Of a stretch of 64,000 nucleotides of DNA, positions 11,806 to 21,610 are shown one piece after another. Within the stretch, counting starts at the first letter, position 1; each line of letters opens with the position of its first letter. Source of the stretch: Kalaharituber pfeilii (lineage: Eukaryota > Ascomycota > Pezizomycetes > Pezizales > Pezizaceae); the NCBI GenBank assembly GCA_015179045.1, contig WHUZ01000034.1:1-64000 (forward strand). The letters run 5' to 3'. Under the pieces are notes generated by a model. It was not told the origin of the DNA and made no database searches. It worked only from the letters and a program-made list of their open reading frames with translations. A program made the translations under genes and the position numbers.

Positions 11806-12020
11806 GAGTGAAGTTAATTGGGTAATTCAAGATATTATTGAAAGTAGAAAAAATAAGAGGAAGTGTAGGTATCTAGTAAGGTATTTAGTATTGTAGGAAG
11901 AATACTTAGATAAGGAAGCAATATAGGAAGGTTATAAGAACTTGACTAGAACAAGTGAGGAAATTTAGAAGGAGTTTTATAATAGATATCTATAGGCAGA
12001 TAGGGATTTTTAGGTTAAGA
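11806..12020 (+). pseudogene. gypsy-1 pol, part 3: chromodomain relic
   Basis: In the frame starting at 11812 the translation reads EVNWVIQDIIESRK, then CRYLVRYLVL-stop-EEY, EGYKNLTRTSEEI and KEFYNRY. This is the layout of an integrase-linked chromodomain (ExIxxxRxxxxxxYLVKWxGYxxxxxTWExxxxLxxxxExIxEFxxRYP). Expected Trp codons are TAG. Directly continues the gypsy-1 integrase once gypsy-2 and one GAGTG copy are removed, making gypsy-1 a chromovirus. Confidence 0.75.
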
Positions 12021-13499
12021 TCTTGAGAATAAGAAACTAGGCAGAGAGTAATATTATAGAAGTTAACATAGTTGATAAAGAGTCTATGATCTCCTAATAA
12101 GGTAGTCATTACTAGAATGGTTGCTCCATTAGTAGTATAATACTATTAGGAAATAATAGTAAGTACTAAGTAGGAAATCTAGAGTTAATTAAGATAGGCT
12201 ACTATCAGTTACCTATGGCTTGGTAAAGTAAGCTACTATAGAGCCCTAATTAGAAATGCTACTCTATTATCTCTAGAAGAGATAACTAGACTACGTTTAG
12301 TACTAGAAAAAGCTAATAAGTCTGAAACCTGATAAGTAACAGCCTAAACTATATATTCAGTAGATTGGAACAAGACTTCAGCCTCCATAGAAAGCCACTA
12401 TTAGAAAAGGCACTTAGAATGGGATTCAGTAAAAGTATTTAACTTAAGCTAGATGGCTTGCCCTAATAGAAGAATTATTATTAGTAAAAGCTGTAATACT
12501 CCTACTTAAAGTTATTTCTGTATAAGAATATATTCTAAGATTTTTATTCATATAATCAGCCATGACAAAGCATCCCTCTTATAGACTATGCTTTATAGTT
12601 TAGCTATTATTATTTTAAAGTCTATAAGTATTAAAAGTTCTTTATAAGTATTTGTTATATAGCTTATAGCTATTAGCTTACTATTATTTACTATACTTTT
12701 ATATTTAAGATAGAAAGAAAAGTTTATATCTGTATTCTATTATACTACTCTTGTACATAGAATACTATTTATATAGCTACTATCTATAAATATAGTAATC
12801 TAGCTTTCATCCTCTTCTAGAGTAATTATATTTTCTTATTTATTTGATATTAGATCATGTAAGTAGAAAGAGTACATATATATAGGAAGAAAATCTTAGT
12901 AGATAAGTGATCCTTTTAAGTATTATATATTCAGTTAAAGTTTCTAAAAAGATTTATATTCAAAGTATAGAGTACAGGCTTTTATTCTATCCTACTCATT
13001 AGTTATAAATATTTATATACTCTCCAGATTGGTAACGGTTTTAATAATATCTTACCTAGTACTCTAAAGTACTTTAGAGATGTCCTAACCACTATATACT
13101 ATTATTTTTCTAGGTATTTTATTTTATATTTAAACAGAGATTTTTTTTTTTATATTATTACTTATATACTACTTGGGAAGCTATAGTAAATATGGATCAA
13201 GAGTCTTTAGTATAATTTAGTCAAGCTTAACTTCTATATATACTAATATTTGTAGCTCTACTAGTATATAGTTATCTTCTCTTAGCTGAGAGAAGTTATA
13301 TATAGTTTTCTATTAAGTATAACTCTCTTTAATATAGAGACAAAAGTACTTCCATTGAGTGCTTAAAGTATTAACTTCCAGTACTTTAGTGAGTAAGTAA
13401 GTACACTCTGGAGGTACTATTATATTACTTAGTACACTAGTAATATTTTTAGTTGTACACTTCTCTTGCAAGTATGCTTGACTTCTTCACTTATACTTA
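12021..13499. other. AT-rich degraded DNA, no identifiable content
   Basis: Stops in all frames and heavy A/T bias. I could not match it to any family in the window. It may hold the 3' end of gypsy-1 and the 5' part of the LINE-A copy that begins to be recognisable near 13,500. Confidence 0.4.
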
Positions 13500-13647
13500 C
13501 TATAGTATGTAAGAAGTTACTAACTTTGTTTGTACTATAGTATATACCTCTCCTACTAAGATAAAACTATAACAGCAGATGGGATATGACAAACCTTGAG
13601 ATATCAGCATCTTACAGAGAGAAACCGGCTTGGGCTTAGCTACTGTC
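13500..13647 (+). pseudogene. LINE-A copy split by gypsy-3, left (RIP-degraded) part
   Basis: About 13,545-13,647 (aactataacagcagatggga; agagagaaaccgg; ttagctactgtc) matches in reverse complement the RNase H region of the LINE-A at 39,190-39,300, with transitions. It stops at the gypsy-3 5' LTR, and the same LINE resumes at 22245 (ccgtcccctgacaagact). The left part is decayed while the right part is nearly clean. Confidence 0.8.
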
Positions 13648-14281
13648 TGTTATGGCTAAGGTGAGACTTATATAACCTGCAGAACACTTACCCTGAATAC
13701 CAATGCTGCGTGAGCAGACTGATCACCCATTAGGCTTGGAATTCATTTTTCGCCTGAATACCCAAGTCTTGAGGAAGTGTGTATCATCGATTAATGATAT
13801 AATTTCTAGATTACTCATATACCCTGCATGCACTCGGCTTATTAAAAGCTCATATATGCGCACATGCACTAGTACATAGCATTATCTTGCGTCCGTACTA
13901 TTTTCACATGTTTCTGTTACGTGTGCCTATTACTACAGGTATTGGCATTGATAAGGAATCCCTGCATTGCCACTTATTTATTCATTTGTTGGCTAGTTAT
14001 ATATGACCGCGCTGAAATCTATATAAGCGCTGGCTGGCGATAGCATAGTTAAAGGAATCAAGACACTAGCGGTGTTCTAAGTTCTCTATAACTCTGAACC
14101 TATCGTTCCCTCACTACGCCTGTGAACCGCTCCACTCTACTGCGCGCCCCACACCGAGTAGCTGCCCTTTCGGCCCACCATATTTACGCCTCCGTAGCCA
14201 TTCCGGCCCACCGTATACACCCCTTAGCCATAACACCTATCCTCTGGGCCCAGCGTAGCCGAGCCTCTCACGCCCGTAACA
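13648..14281 (+). repeat. gypsy-3 5' LTR
   Basis: 634 bp, TGTTATGG..CGCCCGTAACA. Compared with the 3' LTR most differences are transitions toward A/T in this copy, densest in the first ~170 bp next to the AT-rich block. Confidence 0.92.
14019..14027 (+). promoter_or_regulatory. LTR TATA box (gypsy-3 5' LTR)
   Basis: ctatataag, also present in the 3' LTR at 21982-21990; likely core promoter of the element transcript. Confidence 0.6.
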
Positions 14282-15770
14282 TTACACTGCTCCTTCACAT
14301 ACCAGCCCCGCCTCACAACGTCGGTACCGGAAGGCTCATCCGCCGCCCCCTCTTCCTCAAGGACCTCTCCCCGGAGATGTCGCCAACCTCCGTGACGAGC
14401 AAGCGAATACTAACACTATGTGGATCCCCTGAGCCTGTGAGTGTATAGATCTCCTGGCAAAAGCGTTTCAAGGTAATGTATCCACCCCTCTCTCTTAGAG
14501 CCAGCAAGAACTGCAAAACACGATAACCCACGTTGCCCAGCTACTGGCAAAAATGAGTGACCAAATGTTGTAGCAGCTAGCATTCCAGCCAGTACCGATT
14601 CCGCAACCACAACGACAGCCAGCGCAGCCTTCTCGGCCTAACTCGGGCCCTGGGGGCTCCCCTGGATGCTTCCCCGGAGGATTTCCTCCGCCGGCTGCTG
14701 GTGGTGCTGGTGCTCCTCCTTCTCGTATTCCTCCTCGCGGCTCCCGCCGAGCCCGAAATCCGACACCTCTCCTCGCGGCTCCCGCCGAGCCCGAAATCCG
14801 ACACCTCTCCTCGCGGCTCCTGCCGAGCCCGAAATCCGACATCTCTCCTCGCGGCTCCTCCCGAGCCCGAAATCCGACATCTCTCCTCGCGGCTCCTCCC
14901 GAGCCCGAAATCCGACATCTCTCCTCGCGGCTCCTCCCGAGCCCGAAATCCGACATCTCTCCTCGCGGCTCCTCCCGAGCCCGAAATCCGACATCTCTCC
15001 TCGCGGCTCCTGCCGAGCCCGAATCCGACGCCTCCTCCTCGCGGCTCCCGCCGAGCCCGAGATCCGACGTCTCCTCCGCCTCCTCGTTGTCCCCATGAGT
15101 CAGTTAATGGCGTGGGGCCTGTCTCCTCCTCCTCCGTCAGTTCATGCAATGGGGGCCTCCTCCGCCTCCTGCGAAAATTCCCCCTCCAGAGAAGTTTGAT
15201 GGGGATGCAAAAGAGCTTGACAAACTTTCTTTTCCTGGTCCAACGATGGATCAGGGGTTCGCGAATCACTGACGACGATGAAACCTCTCGCTTGAAGGGC
15301 CCTGCCCTCACTTTTTCCGTCAGAACTCCTCAGCGTTATATTCCACAGCTCTCACCCTGCTGCGTATGACCTTCTAGCACTCCTCAACCATTGCTGAGGC
15401 TGCTCGAAATATTCGGACGCAAGCAGTGGGGTAGAATGCAAGATTTCTTAACTGAAATCGATGAATTCAACGACGTGGCAAAGATCCCCGATCCCGTCCT
15501 CATTTCCTACGTTCCGCCAGCATTCTGAAGATGTCCGGAACCTTCTAGCCGGTCATCCTGAGTGTCGAAGCTACTGGAACCAATGGAAGTTTCCATTGCG
15601 GACGCCCTGGGAAAGCCTGGGAATAAGCGCTTCGCTCCCTCCACCACCATGACAGACATCACCTCCAGCAGCAACTCCACGATACAGCCACCTCTACCTC
15701 CGAAGAACAAGAAGAACGTTGACACACCTGAAGGAATGATGCAGAAGAAAGGCAACCGATGCAAACCGTT
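14282..15770 (+). pseudogene. gypsy-3 gag, part 1
   Basis: Leader then gag. The first part is Pro/Ser/Arg-rich and dominated by a 38-bp minisatellite (14752-15090). Beyond it are gag-like segments EKFDGDAKELDKL (about 15,184), ATMDQGFANH (about 15,243) and WGRMQDFLTEIDEFNDVAK (about 15,430). They lie in different frames, so gag carries frameshifts or stops. The C-terminal basic part (KNKKNVDTPEG, about 15,705) leads into a CCHC knuckle whose first half (RCTK) ends at the hAT insertion. Assignment rests on position and the knuckle rather than on strong gag similarity. Confidence 0.7.
14752..15090. repeat. 38-bp minisatellite, about 9 units, in gypsy-3 gag
   Basis: cccgaaatccgac recurs at 14752, 14790, 14828, 14866, 14904, 14942, 14980, 15018 and 15056, an exact 38-bp period. 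The unit includes ctcctcgcggctcc and is GC-rich. Because 38 is not a multiple of three, each frame cycles through the three translations of the unit. No unit frame contains a stop, so long frames stay open on both strands. I see no counterpart in gypsy-2. Confidence 0.9.
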
Positions 15771-15778
15771 GCACCAAG

Positions 15779-16596
15779 CAGTGTTCCCAACCGGCCAGGC
15801 CTGAAACAGCCCAGGCCGGCCAGGCCAAGGTTCCAGATGGCCCAGGCCGCCCAGGCTGGTCCAGGCCGGTCCAGGCCGCCCAGCAATTTCAGGGGCAGGA
15901 GGGCTGGTTATGAGGCTATTTCAGGGGTCACCTTCAGGTTACTTGGACACTAATTTAATATGAACCTTTCAATATTTTCGGATAACTATCTAGGCTTTTT
16001 TTTTATTGAGCAGCGCTTTTCGCAGGTATTCAGGTAAGTAATATTTTTTTGTATCGCTTGACTATATACTAATTTCTTATTAGTATTGCAGGGAGACAGA
16101 CATTCCAACCACCGGTACTGGCGATGATGATTCCTTTAGTATTCTACTATTTTCACTCTCCATAGTGCAGTTCAAGTTTTGATCTTGCATCGACGATTCC
16201 CTGCAGTCCCATCTGATGCCTATATCGAGTCTTCTGGAATTTGGGTTACAAAAATCTGGTGCGACAAAGTTGGATTTGACAGTATGGTGAAGCTGTGCAT
16301 GGCTAATGGAAAGCGATACTGGCGGTGTAAAATCAGCAAGCAAAATCCTAAACACTAGAGTAGAATTTAGAGTACGTTCTGTATATAGCTACTGTATAAC
16401 TTAACTCACATGTAGCCTGAATGGCCTCAATGGCCTGGACCGGCCTGAATGGCCTGAATGGCCTGAATGGCCTGGACCGGCCTGGGCGGCCTGGGCCGGC
16501 CTGAAACATTCAGGCCGCCTGGACCGGCGCGGGCGGACCTCACGGCCGGCCTGGCCATACCCTTGGCCTGGCCTGGCCGGCCCGTTGGGAACACTG
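15779..16596. mobile_element. Non-autonomous hAT element (818 bp), TSD gcaccaag
   Basis: Terminal inverted repeats start CAGTGTTCCCAAC at both ends, a typical hAT terminus. They are flanked by the 8-bp duplication gcaccaag (15771-15778, 16597-16604). Subterminal regions are packed with ggcctgaatggcc / ggccggcc motifs (15,790-15,885 and 16,410-16,580), as expected of hAT transposase-binding sites. No complete transposase. An internal stretch looks like a spliced gene piece: donor gtaagt at 16034 and acceptor ttgcag ending at 16090, then plus-strand codons including NGKRYWRC (about 16,308-16,331), perhaps a relic of the BED-finger exon of an hAT transposase. The element splits the gag CCHC knuckle between TK and CG. 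Confidence 0.9.
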
Positions 16597-16604
16597 GCAC
16601 CAAG

Positions 16605-18050
16605 TGTGGCAAGAGTGGCCATAGGGTCACCGCGTGCTGGAGAAGAAGTGGTGGAACCGTAGGGGATGGGAGAAGTGGTAGAAACCCAACCGAAGCCAAA
16701 GAAGGAAGACAAAGGGGAAGTAAAACGCCCTGGAGTCACGAATCCGCTCTCGACCTAGCCCAAAGAAGACGAAGACAGACTCTGGCCACCTCATAGGCCG
16801 TCGACGGATCCGAGAGGATTACTGAACTGTCTGACTTGGAGTACATGGGGACCCTGCTCAGCGTGTAGGACTCCCGTCACAGCGACCTCCCCAGTTGAGG
16901 TAAAATTCAAAACTGGGAAGACCGTTAGGGCTATTGTGGACTGTGCGGCCTCCGCGCCGATTGTTTTTGGCATTGGGTTTGAGGTCACGAGCAAGACCTG
17001 CGATGATCAAGCAAGGTGACGATTTTTGTGAATACTTCGTTTTCGTTTTCGTTCTCGTTTTTTTGGCGTCCCGGTTCCTGATTCTGCTGCTTCTGCTTTG
17101 GATTATGTGCATTTTATTGGCGTTCCGGGAAACCTGATAAGGTCTCTGATGATTTTGTTTCGTCTTTCGTTTTGACCAAGGGAGAAAGGAATTTGTTTTC
17201 GATTTGACGCCGAAGTTATGGATATCGGCGAATGCATCATTGGTTTATCCTGATTAATGCCTTTCGATTGATTGTGTTAATGGCGTTCCGAAGCATAGCA
17301 TGTTTGATGTCCCTTGCATTCGCGTTGATTTGCTTTCTGTTCTTTCTGATGATATTGACACTTTCGAGGAGGGTGATATTTTGTTGATTGACGCACGCGA
17401 GTACTACTCGCGATACTCTGATGTTTTCTGCTGAACAGGCATGCCGCTTACCCCCTCACCGAAGTTGGGATCATGGAATCCCTTTTGAAAACCCAAATGC
17501 GAAGCCTCCCCATGGTCCAGTGTACCTGGGAAGAAGATGAGGCCCTTTAGAGGTATATCGACGAACACCTACCAACAGGGAAGATACGAAGGTCAAGGTC
17601 AAAAGCAGCTCCACCGATTTTTTTTTTTCGGAAGATAGATGGGTCCCTCCGACCGTGCGTTGATTATAAGGGCACTAAACAAACTCACCATTCCGAACAA
17701 ACACCCTTTGCCCTTAATGTCGGAACTCCTCAAGAAGACCCAAGGCGGTAAATGGTTTACCAAACTTGATCTGGAGAACGGCTACAACCCCATACGAATT
17801 AAGTCAGGCGACGAACGGCGCTTGTCAAACACATCCAAAGGCCTATTCCAAGTACACAGTCATACCTTTCGGACTCATCAACACACCTGCTTCCTTCCAA
17901 GAAATGATGGGGGAGATCCTCATCGACGGAGTTGTTTGGTACTGGGACGACATCTTAATCTATGAAGGCAAAACCGAACGAGACCATCAAAGGATAAGTG
18001 GAAGAAGTGCTCGCTAAAGTTGAGCAGCTGGCCAAGTGCGAGTGCCATGT
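16605..18050 (+). pseudogene. gypsy-3 gag end, protease region and N-terminal RT
   Basis: Resumes with CGKSGHRVTAC, completing CX2CX4HX4C with the residues before the hAT. At about 16,900-16,960 VKFKTGKTVRAIVDCAAS is a plausible retropepsin relic (family DxGAxxxx), not certain. A long frameshifted stretch follows to 17,600. RT starts at about 17,630 (DGS.RPCVDYKG; KLTIPNKHPLPLM; KWFTKLDLENGYN). After a frameshift near 17,820 it continues VIPFGLINTPASFQEMM and YWDDILIYEGK, so the catalytic DD is intact. The frame stops at the LINE-A insertion (target gcacgaaaccat). Confidence 0.82.
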
Positions 18051-18201
18051 GCACGAAACCATTTTTTTTTTTTTTTTTTTTCATATCATTACTCGCTTGC
18101 CGCCTGTCAGGCTATGGCGAGGTATTGGGATAAGTACATGGATGAGATATAGAGGTGTAGGGAAAAGGAAAAGGAAATATGAAATATGACTAAGATAAAA
18201 G

Positions 18202-18675
18202 CTACCGCTGCATCCTCCCTCCGTCCTCCCCCAACATCTCCATCAGACTCTGGAGTTGATCTCCCTCTCCTTCTCTTGGTTTTGGGGGCTGCCGGATAGC
18301 TGCCATACCCCCAGGCCATCTCTTCTTCCATACCCTGCACTCCTCCAGTAGGTGTGTGGTCGTCTCCTCCGCCTCCCCACACCACCTACAGTCCGGGTCT
18401 GGTGCCTCATGTATGTGATGCCTCCATGCCCGCAGGCCTTTCGCCCCTAAAAGTCCCGCTAACCTTGTCGTTTTGGTTCCTAGTCTCTCCAGTGGTCGAT
18501 ATATCAAGCCCAATCTGTTCCTTTCTCGTGCTCTCTCCCTCCTTGCTTCCTGTCTCATTCCTGCTTCTGTCACGATCTCTGGTGCTCGCTGCAGGGCGGT
18601 TCCCACTCTCGCCGCCATGTCTGCCGCCTCGTTGCCCGGTATACCCTTGTGGCTTTTCACCCACATCACTGCCAT
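18202..18675 (-). pseudogene. LINE-A ORF2 C-terminus: end of RNase H and CCHC finger
   Basis: 157 codons open from MAVMWVKSHKGIPGNEAAD to the stop: the last RNase H block with its Asp, a basic RxxARERNRLGL linker, LLGAKGLRAWRHHIHEAP, then CX2CX8HX4C. The N-terminal RNase H blocks are in another frame (18716-19219), so this is part of a dead ORF. Confidence 0.85.
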
Positions 18676-18715
18676 GTCTCGGTCCCCTCAGTCCAGTCTT
18701 CTCTGCCACGCGTCT

Positions 18716-19219
18716 CTAAGGCGCCTCGATGCTCCATCGGGCGTAAGGTAGGCCCCCTGCTATAGTAGCCATCCTGGAGATCGCGAATTTGGAGTCCGTA
18801 AGTATAAGCAGTTCGCCTTCTACTCTGTCTGCAGCTTCGCTAATTGCGTATAGTTCCGCGTCGTTGACCGTCGACTGTGACCCGAGGAATATTGAGACCG
18901 TCCCGCCCCCTGTCGCTACTCCCGCCCCCGCTTTCTCTTCAATCAGGCTGCCGTCAGTATATGTCGGGGACCAGCCTTCATCCACGATGTCATCTATATG
19001 TCTCATCCACTCTGCCGTCTCCGCGTCTCTGGGCAGGGTCGGTAGAATTGCTACCGGCATCCCCGGATTGTGATCCAGCGATCCTCTCAAGTACACTTGC
19101 TCCGGGTCCCTCTGCCGTAACCCTTCTCCTTCGAACCTGAGCGATCTGGCCTCTACTCGTGTCACCTCGGCTCTCACGAATGAATTTACCGACTCCAGGT
19201 TCGCCAGCCCTTCTACCAC
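18716..19219 (-). pseudogene. LINE-A ORF2: RT-RNase H linker and first RNase H blocks
   Basis: Open frame with VEARSLRFEGEGL, YLRGSLDHNP and RNase H YTDGS, NDAELYAI and LILTDS. Three of the four RNase H acidic residues are here; the fourth is in the neighbouring frame. Confidence 0.82.
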
Positions 19220-19280
19220 GTCCCTCCTCGTGCCATGTGGTGCTCGTGTGATTCTACGTGCGATATTGTACTGCCATCTC

Positions 19281-20835
19281 GCACGAAACCATGTTCCTTG
19301 GTCATTTTATTAATAGCCTCGAGGTTAAGATGGACCCAGCCAAACTCTCTACCGTTCGTGACTGGCCACAGCCAAAGAAGAAAGAGGTGCAAGCCTTTCT
19401 AGGCTTGGCAAACTACTACCGCCGATTCTTTCTCAATTATTACTGCCGATTCATTCTCAACTACTACCGCCGACTCATTGCCAACTACTACTGCCGATTT
19501 ACTTTGAATTATTCCGCTACAACTCGACCGCTTAAAAGCCTTGACCGGAAACATACCCTTTACTTGGGGGGCGCAGAGCAGCGAGCTGCTTTTATGGAAA
19601 GACAAGTTCATGAGTGCCCCCATACTGCGATAGTTCGATCGATCCCTGCCTACGATTGTGAAACCGACTGCTCAGACCAGGCACTCGCTGGCGTCTTGAG
19701 CCTAAGAATGACGTTACCGAAACTATGATCCTTCACCCATGTGATTACCACTCCCGAATACTGACCCCTGCCGAACGAAATTACTCTATCCACGATAACG
19801 AACTACTGGCAATCTTCGATTGCCTGTACAAGAAATGGCTATTGGGAATTAAGTTCACCGTCCTCACTGACCACCACGCACTACAGTACCTCATCACCAA
19901 ACAACGCCTCAACAGCCGGCAATCCAACTGGAGCCAGAAACTTTCCGAATTCGATTACGTCAGCCTAATAGCAAAGCCGACGCCCTCTCACGACGAACTG
20001 GCGATGCCACCTCTGGCAGCATCGAACAGCTATTCAAGGATGGGCAATGCTGGGTGACGAAGAGGCAGGTGAAGTGGAAAACGCATGGACTGATATCCCT
20101 GGGGTCAACTGTGACGAATGGGTAAGGAATGATGACGGGTCTTACGGTACCCGAACCATATTGACTGGAAGTATTACGATAATGATGATGCCACGACAGT
20201 AACGTGGCTCGACACTGGGGTGTGCACCGAACATAGGAACTCCTCTCTCGGAACTTCTACTGGGACGGCTGGAAAAGACCAAGTGGCCGATTATGTCGCC
20301 GGTTGTGCAGCCTGCCTGAAGGCCAAAGCCGGCCGACATCCGAGGCAAACTAGACTCATGCCAATGCCTAGTGGTACGAAGTCTTGGAGGAGATAGCTAT
20401 GGACTTTGTTGGAGAACTACCTGAACCCGAGGGCTTCAACGCTGTTATCACAGACCGATTCACCAAAATGCAATGCTATATACCGGCAAAAAACACTTGA
20501 ACAACTCGAGACATCGCCGACATCGCCAATGCCTTCATCAATATCGTTTTCAGGCAATTTGGTCTACCCTGCCACACTACCTCTGACCGTGGACCACAAT
20601 TCGCCTTAGCCCTCTGGAAAGATATTACATCGAAACTCGACGTAGAACTCCGACTCAGTACCGCTCACCACCCCAGACCGACAGACTCTCTGAACGTGCA
20701 ATACAGACTCCCGAACAGTATCTTCGCATCTACTGCCATGACCGACAGAACCGATGGGTAACTTGGCTACTCCTGGCTGAGTTCGCTTACAACTCTACTG
20801 CTACGCCGACCCATGATTACAGCCCTTTCGCTCTT
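19281..20835 (+). pseudogene. gypsy-3 RT end, RNase H and integrase
   Basis: Continues from the LINE-A insertion: MFLGHFINSLEVKMDPAKL, QAFLGLANYYRRF (RT connection), then four octapeptide units and PLKSLD. RNase H: SIPAYDCETDCSDQALAGVL (the usual ETDASDxAxGAVL), frameshift near 19,725, then NYSIHDNELLAIFDCL and TDHHALQYL. Integrase: CAACLKAKAGRHP (zinc-finger CxxC), IAMDFVGELPEPEGFNAVIT and DRFTKMQCYIPAK, LPCHTTSDRGPQF (second Asp), then a frameshifted tail. The third integrase acidic residue is not clear. At least three frame breaks. Confidence 0.85.
19411..19506 (+). repeat. In-frame 24-bp x4 expansion in the RT-RNase H connection
   Basis: Four tandem units encode NYYRRFFL, NYYCRFIL, NYYRRLIA and NYYCRFTL, followed by NYS. 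Ordinary Ty3/gypsy RTs have a single NYYRRFI.NYS here. The same four units are recognisable in gypsy-2 (minus strand, about 7,545-7,645). Confidence 0.88.
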
Positions 20836-20838
20836 TAT

Positions 20839-21189
20839 GTGGATCCGATTCTAAAGTATACACCTCTCAGACGACAACACTTATGCCTCCTCGGCACCGG
20901 AAGAAAGCCTTTCCGAGAACGACTTGAACCCCAGAAAATGGAGATCGATGATGACGACGAGCTCTTCTTCGAAGTTGATCACGTTGTTGTCTCGAAATGC
21001 ATTAACAGGGTAGTAAAGCACCGAATCCATTGGCAGGGCTACGGCGATGATGATACTTGGGAACCGATTGAAAATCTACAAAGATCGTTGGAATCTGTCA
21101 GAGAGTTCCACGACCGATATCCAAGGAAGCCACTCTTCGGCCTAATAAGGCATCGATGGCTACAGCCAGGCTACTTGGATAATGTTTGA
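20839..21189 (+). CDS. gypsy-3 integrase C-terminus and chromodomain (open segment)
   Basis: 116 codons. A basic linker (PLRRQHLCLLGTGRK) leads to an acidic EIDDDDELFFEVDHVV. The chromodomain then reads VVVSKCINRVVKHRIHWQGYGDDDTWEPIENL and SVREFHDRYP: aromatic/acidic W-GY-DDTWEP-NL pattern, with three cage positions represented. In chromoviruses this module steers integration toward methylated histone H3. It is the C-terminal part of pol, not a separate gene; upstream integrase frames are broken. Confidence 0.82.
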   Translation: MDPILKYTPLRRQHLCLLGTGRKPFRERLEPQKMEIDDDDELFFEVDHVVVSKCINRVVKHRIHWQGYGDDDTWEPIENLQRSLESVREFHDRYPRKPLFGLIRHRWLQPGYLDNV

Positions 21190-21400
21190 CGTGAGCACCT
21201 TTTCCTTACGAAGACTTTTTCCCACTGGGTTTTGTCTTCGGGAAGGTTTTTACTGGCCTCACTGACTCGACCTTTGACGTGAGTACCTTTACTGGCCTCA
21301 CTGACTCGACTCTTTGACGTGAGCACCTTTTCCTTACGAAGACTTTTTCCCACTGGGTTTTGTCTTCGGGAAGGTTTTTACGGGCCTCACTGACTCGACC
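21187..21400 (+). repeat. Duplicated block in gypsy-3 3' untranslated region
   Basis: gacgtgagcaccttttcc..cactgggttttg..ggcctcactgactcgac occurs twice (from about 21,188 and 21,317), separated by a shorter partial copy (about 21,277-21,316). Lies between the chromodomain stop and the polypurine tract. Confidence 0.8.
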
Positions 21401-21600
21401 CGAATGAGTGCAATAGACACACCAGTCTCACCGTCGGCCACAGACGATTGAAAATCTGTGAGGGACCTTGCGCATAAGGTACGCCGATAATCGCATTAGC
21501 CACTTTTTACTTCCTAAATGGAAGCCGATGTACATTGCTCACAACACTGATTAGTTTATTTACTTTTCGGTGATTGTCAGTCGGGACGACTGCCCTAGAA

Positions 21601-21608
21601 CGGGGGGT
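21601..21608 (+). promoter_or_regulatory. Polypurine tract of gypsy-3
   Basis: cggggggt directly before the 3' LTR start (21611), the position of the plus-strand primer in LTR retrotransposons. Confidence 0.65.
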
Positions 21609-21610
21609 AA

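Larger units (their letters stand above)
18063..19280 (-). mobile_element. LINE-A, 5'-truncated copy (1218 bp), TSD gcacgaaaccat
   Basis: 12-bp duplication at 18051-18062 and 19281-19292, a poly-T (minus-strand poly-A) at the left, then the LINE-A 3' end. It codes leftward for the end of ORF2: WxGTRRDVVEGLANLES, RNase H (YTDGSLIEE; NDAELYAISEA; LILTDSKFAI; GNEAADMAAR) and the terminal CRWCGEAEETTTHLLEEC finger. The frame is broken near 18,715 between the third and fourth RNase H blocks. Inserted in the RT of gypsy-3. Confidence 0.92.

Noticed and set aside
14495..15369. Several Arg/Gly/Ser-rich proteins on both strands
   Set aside because: All are translations of the 38-bp minisatellite, which lacks stops in every frame; no independent evidence for a gene.
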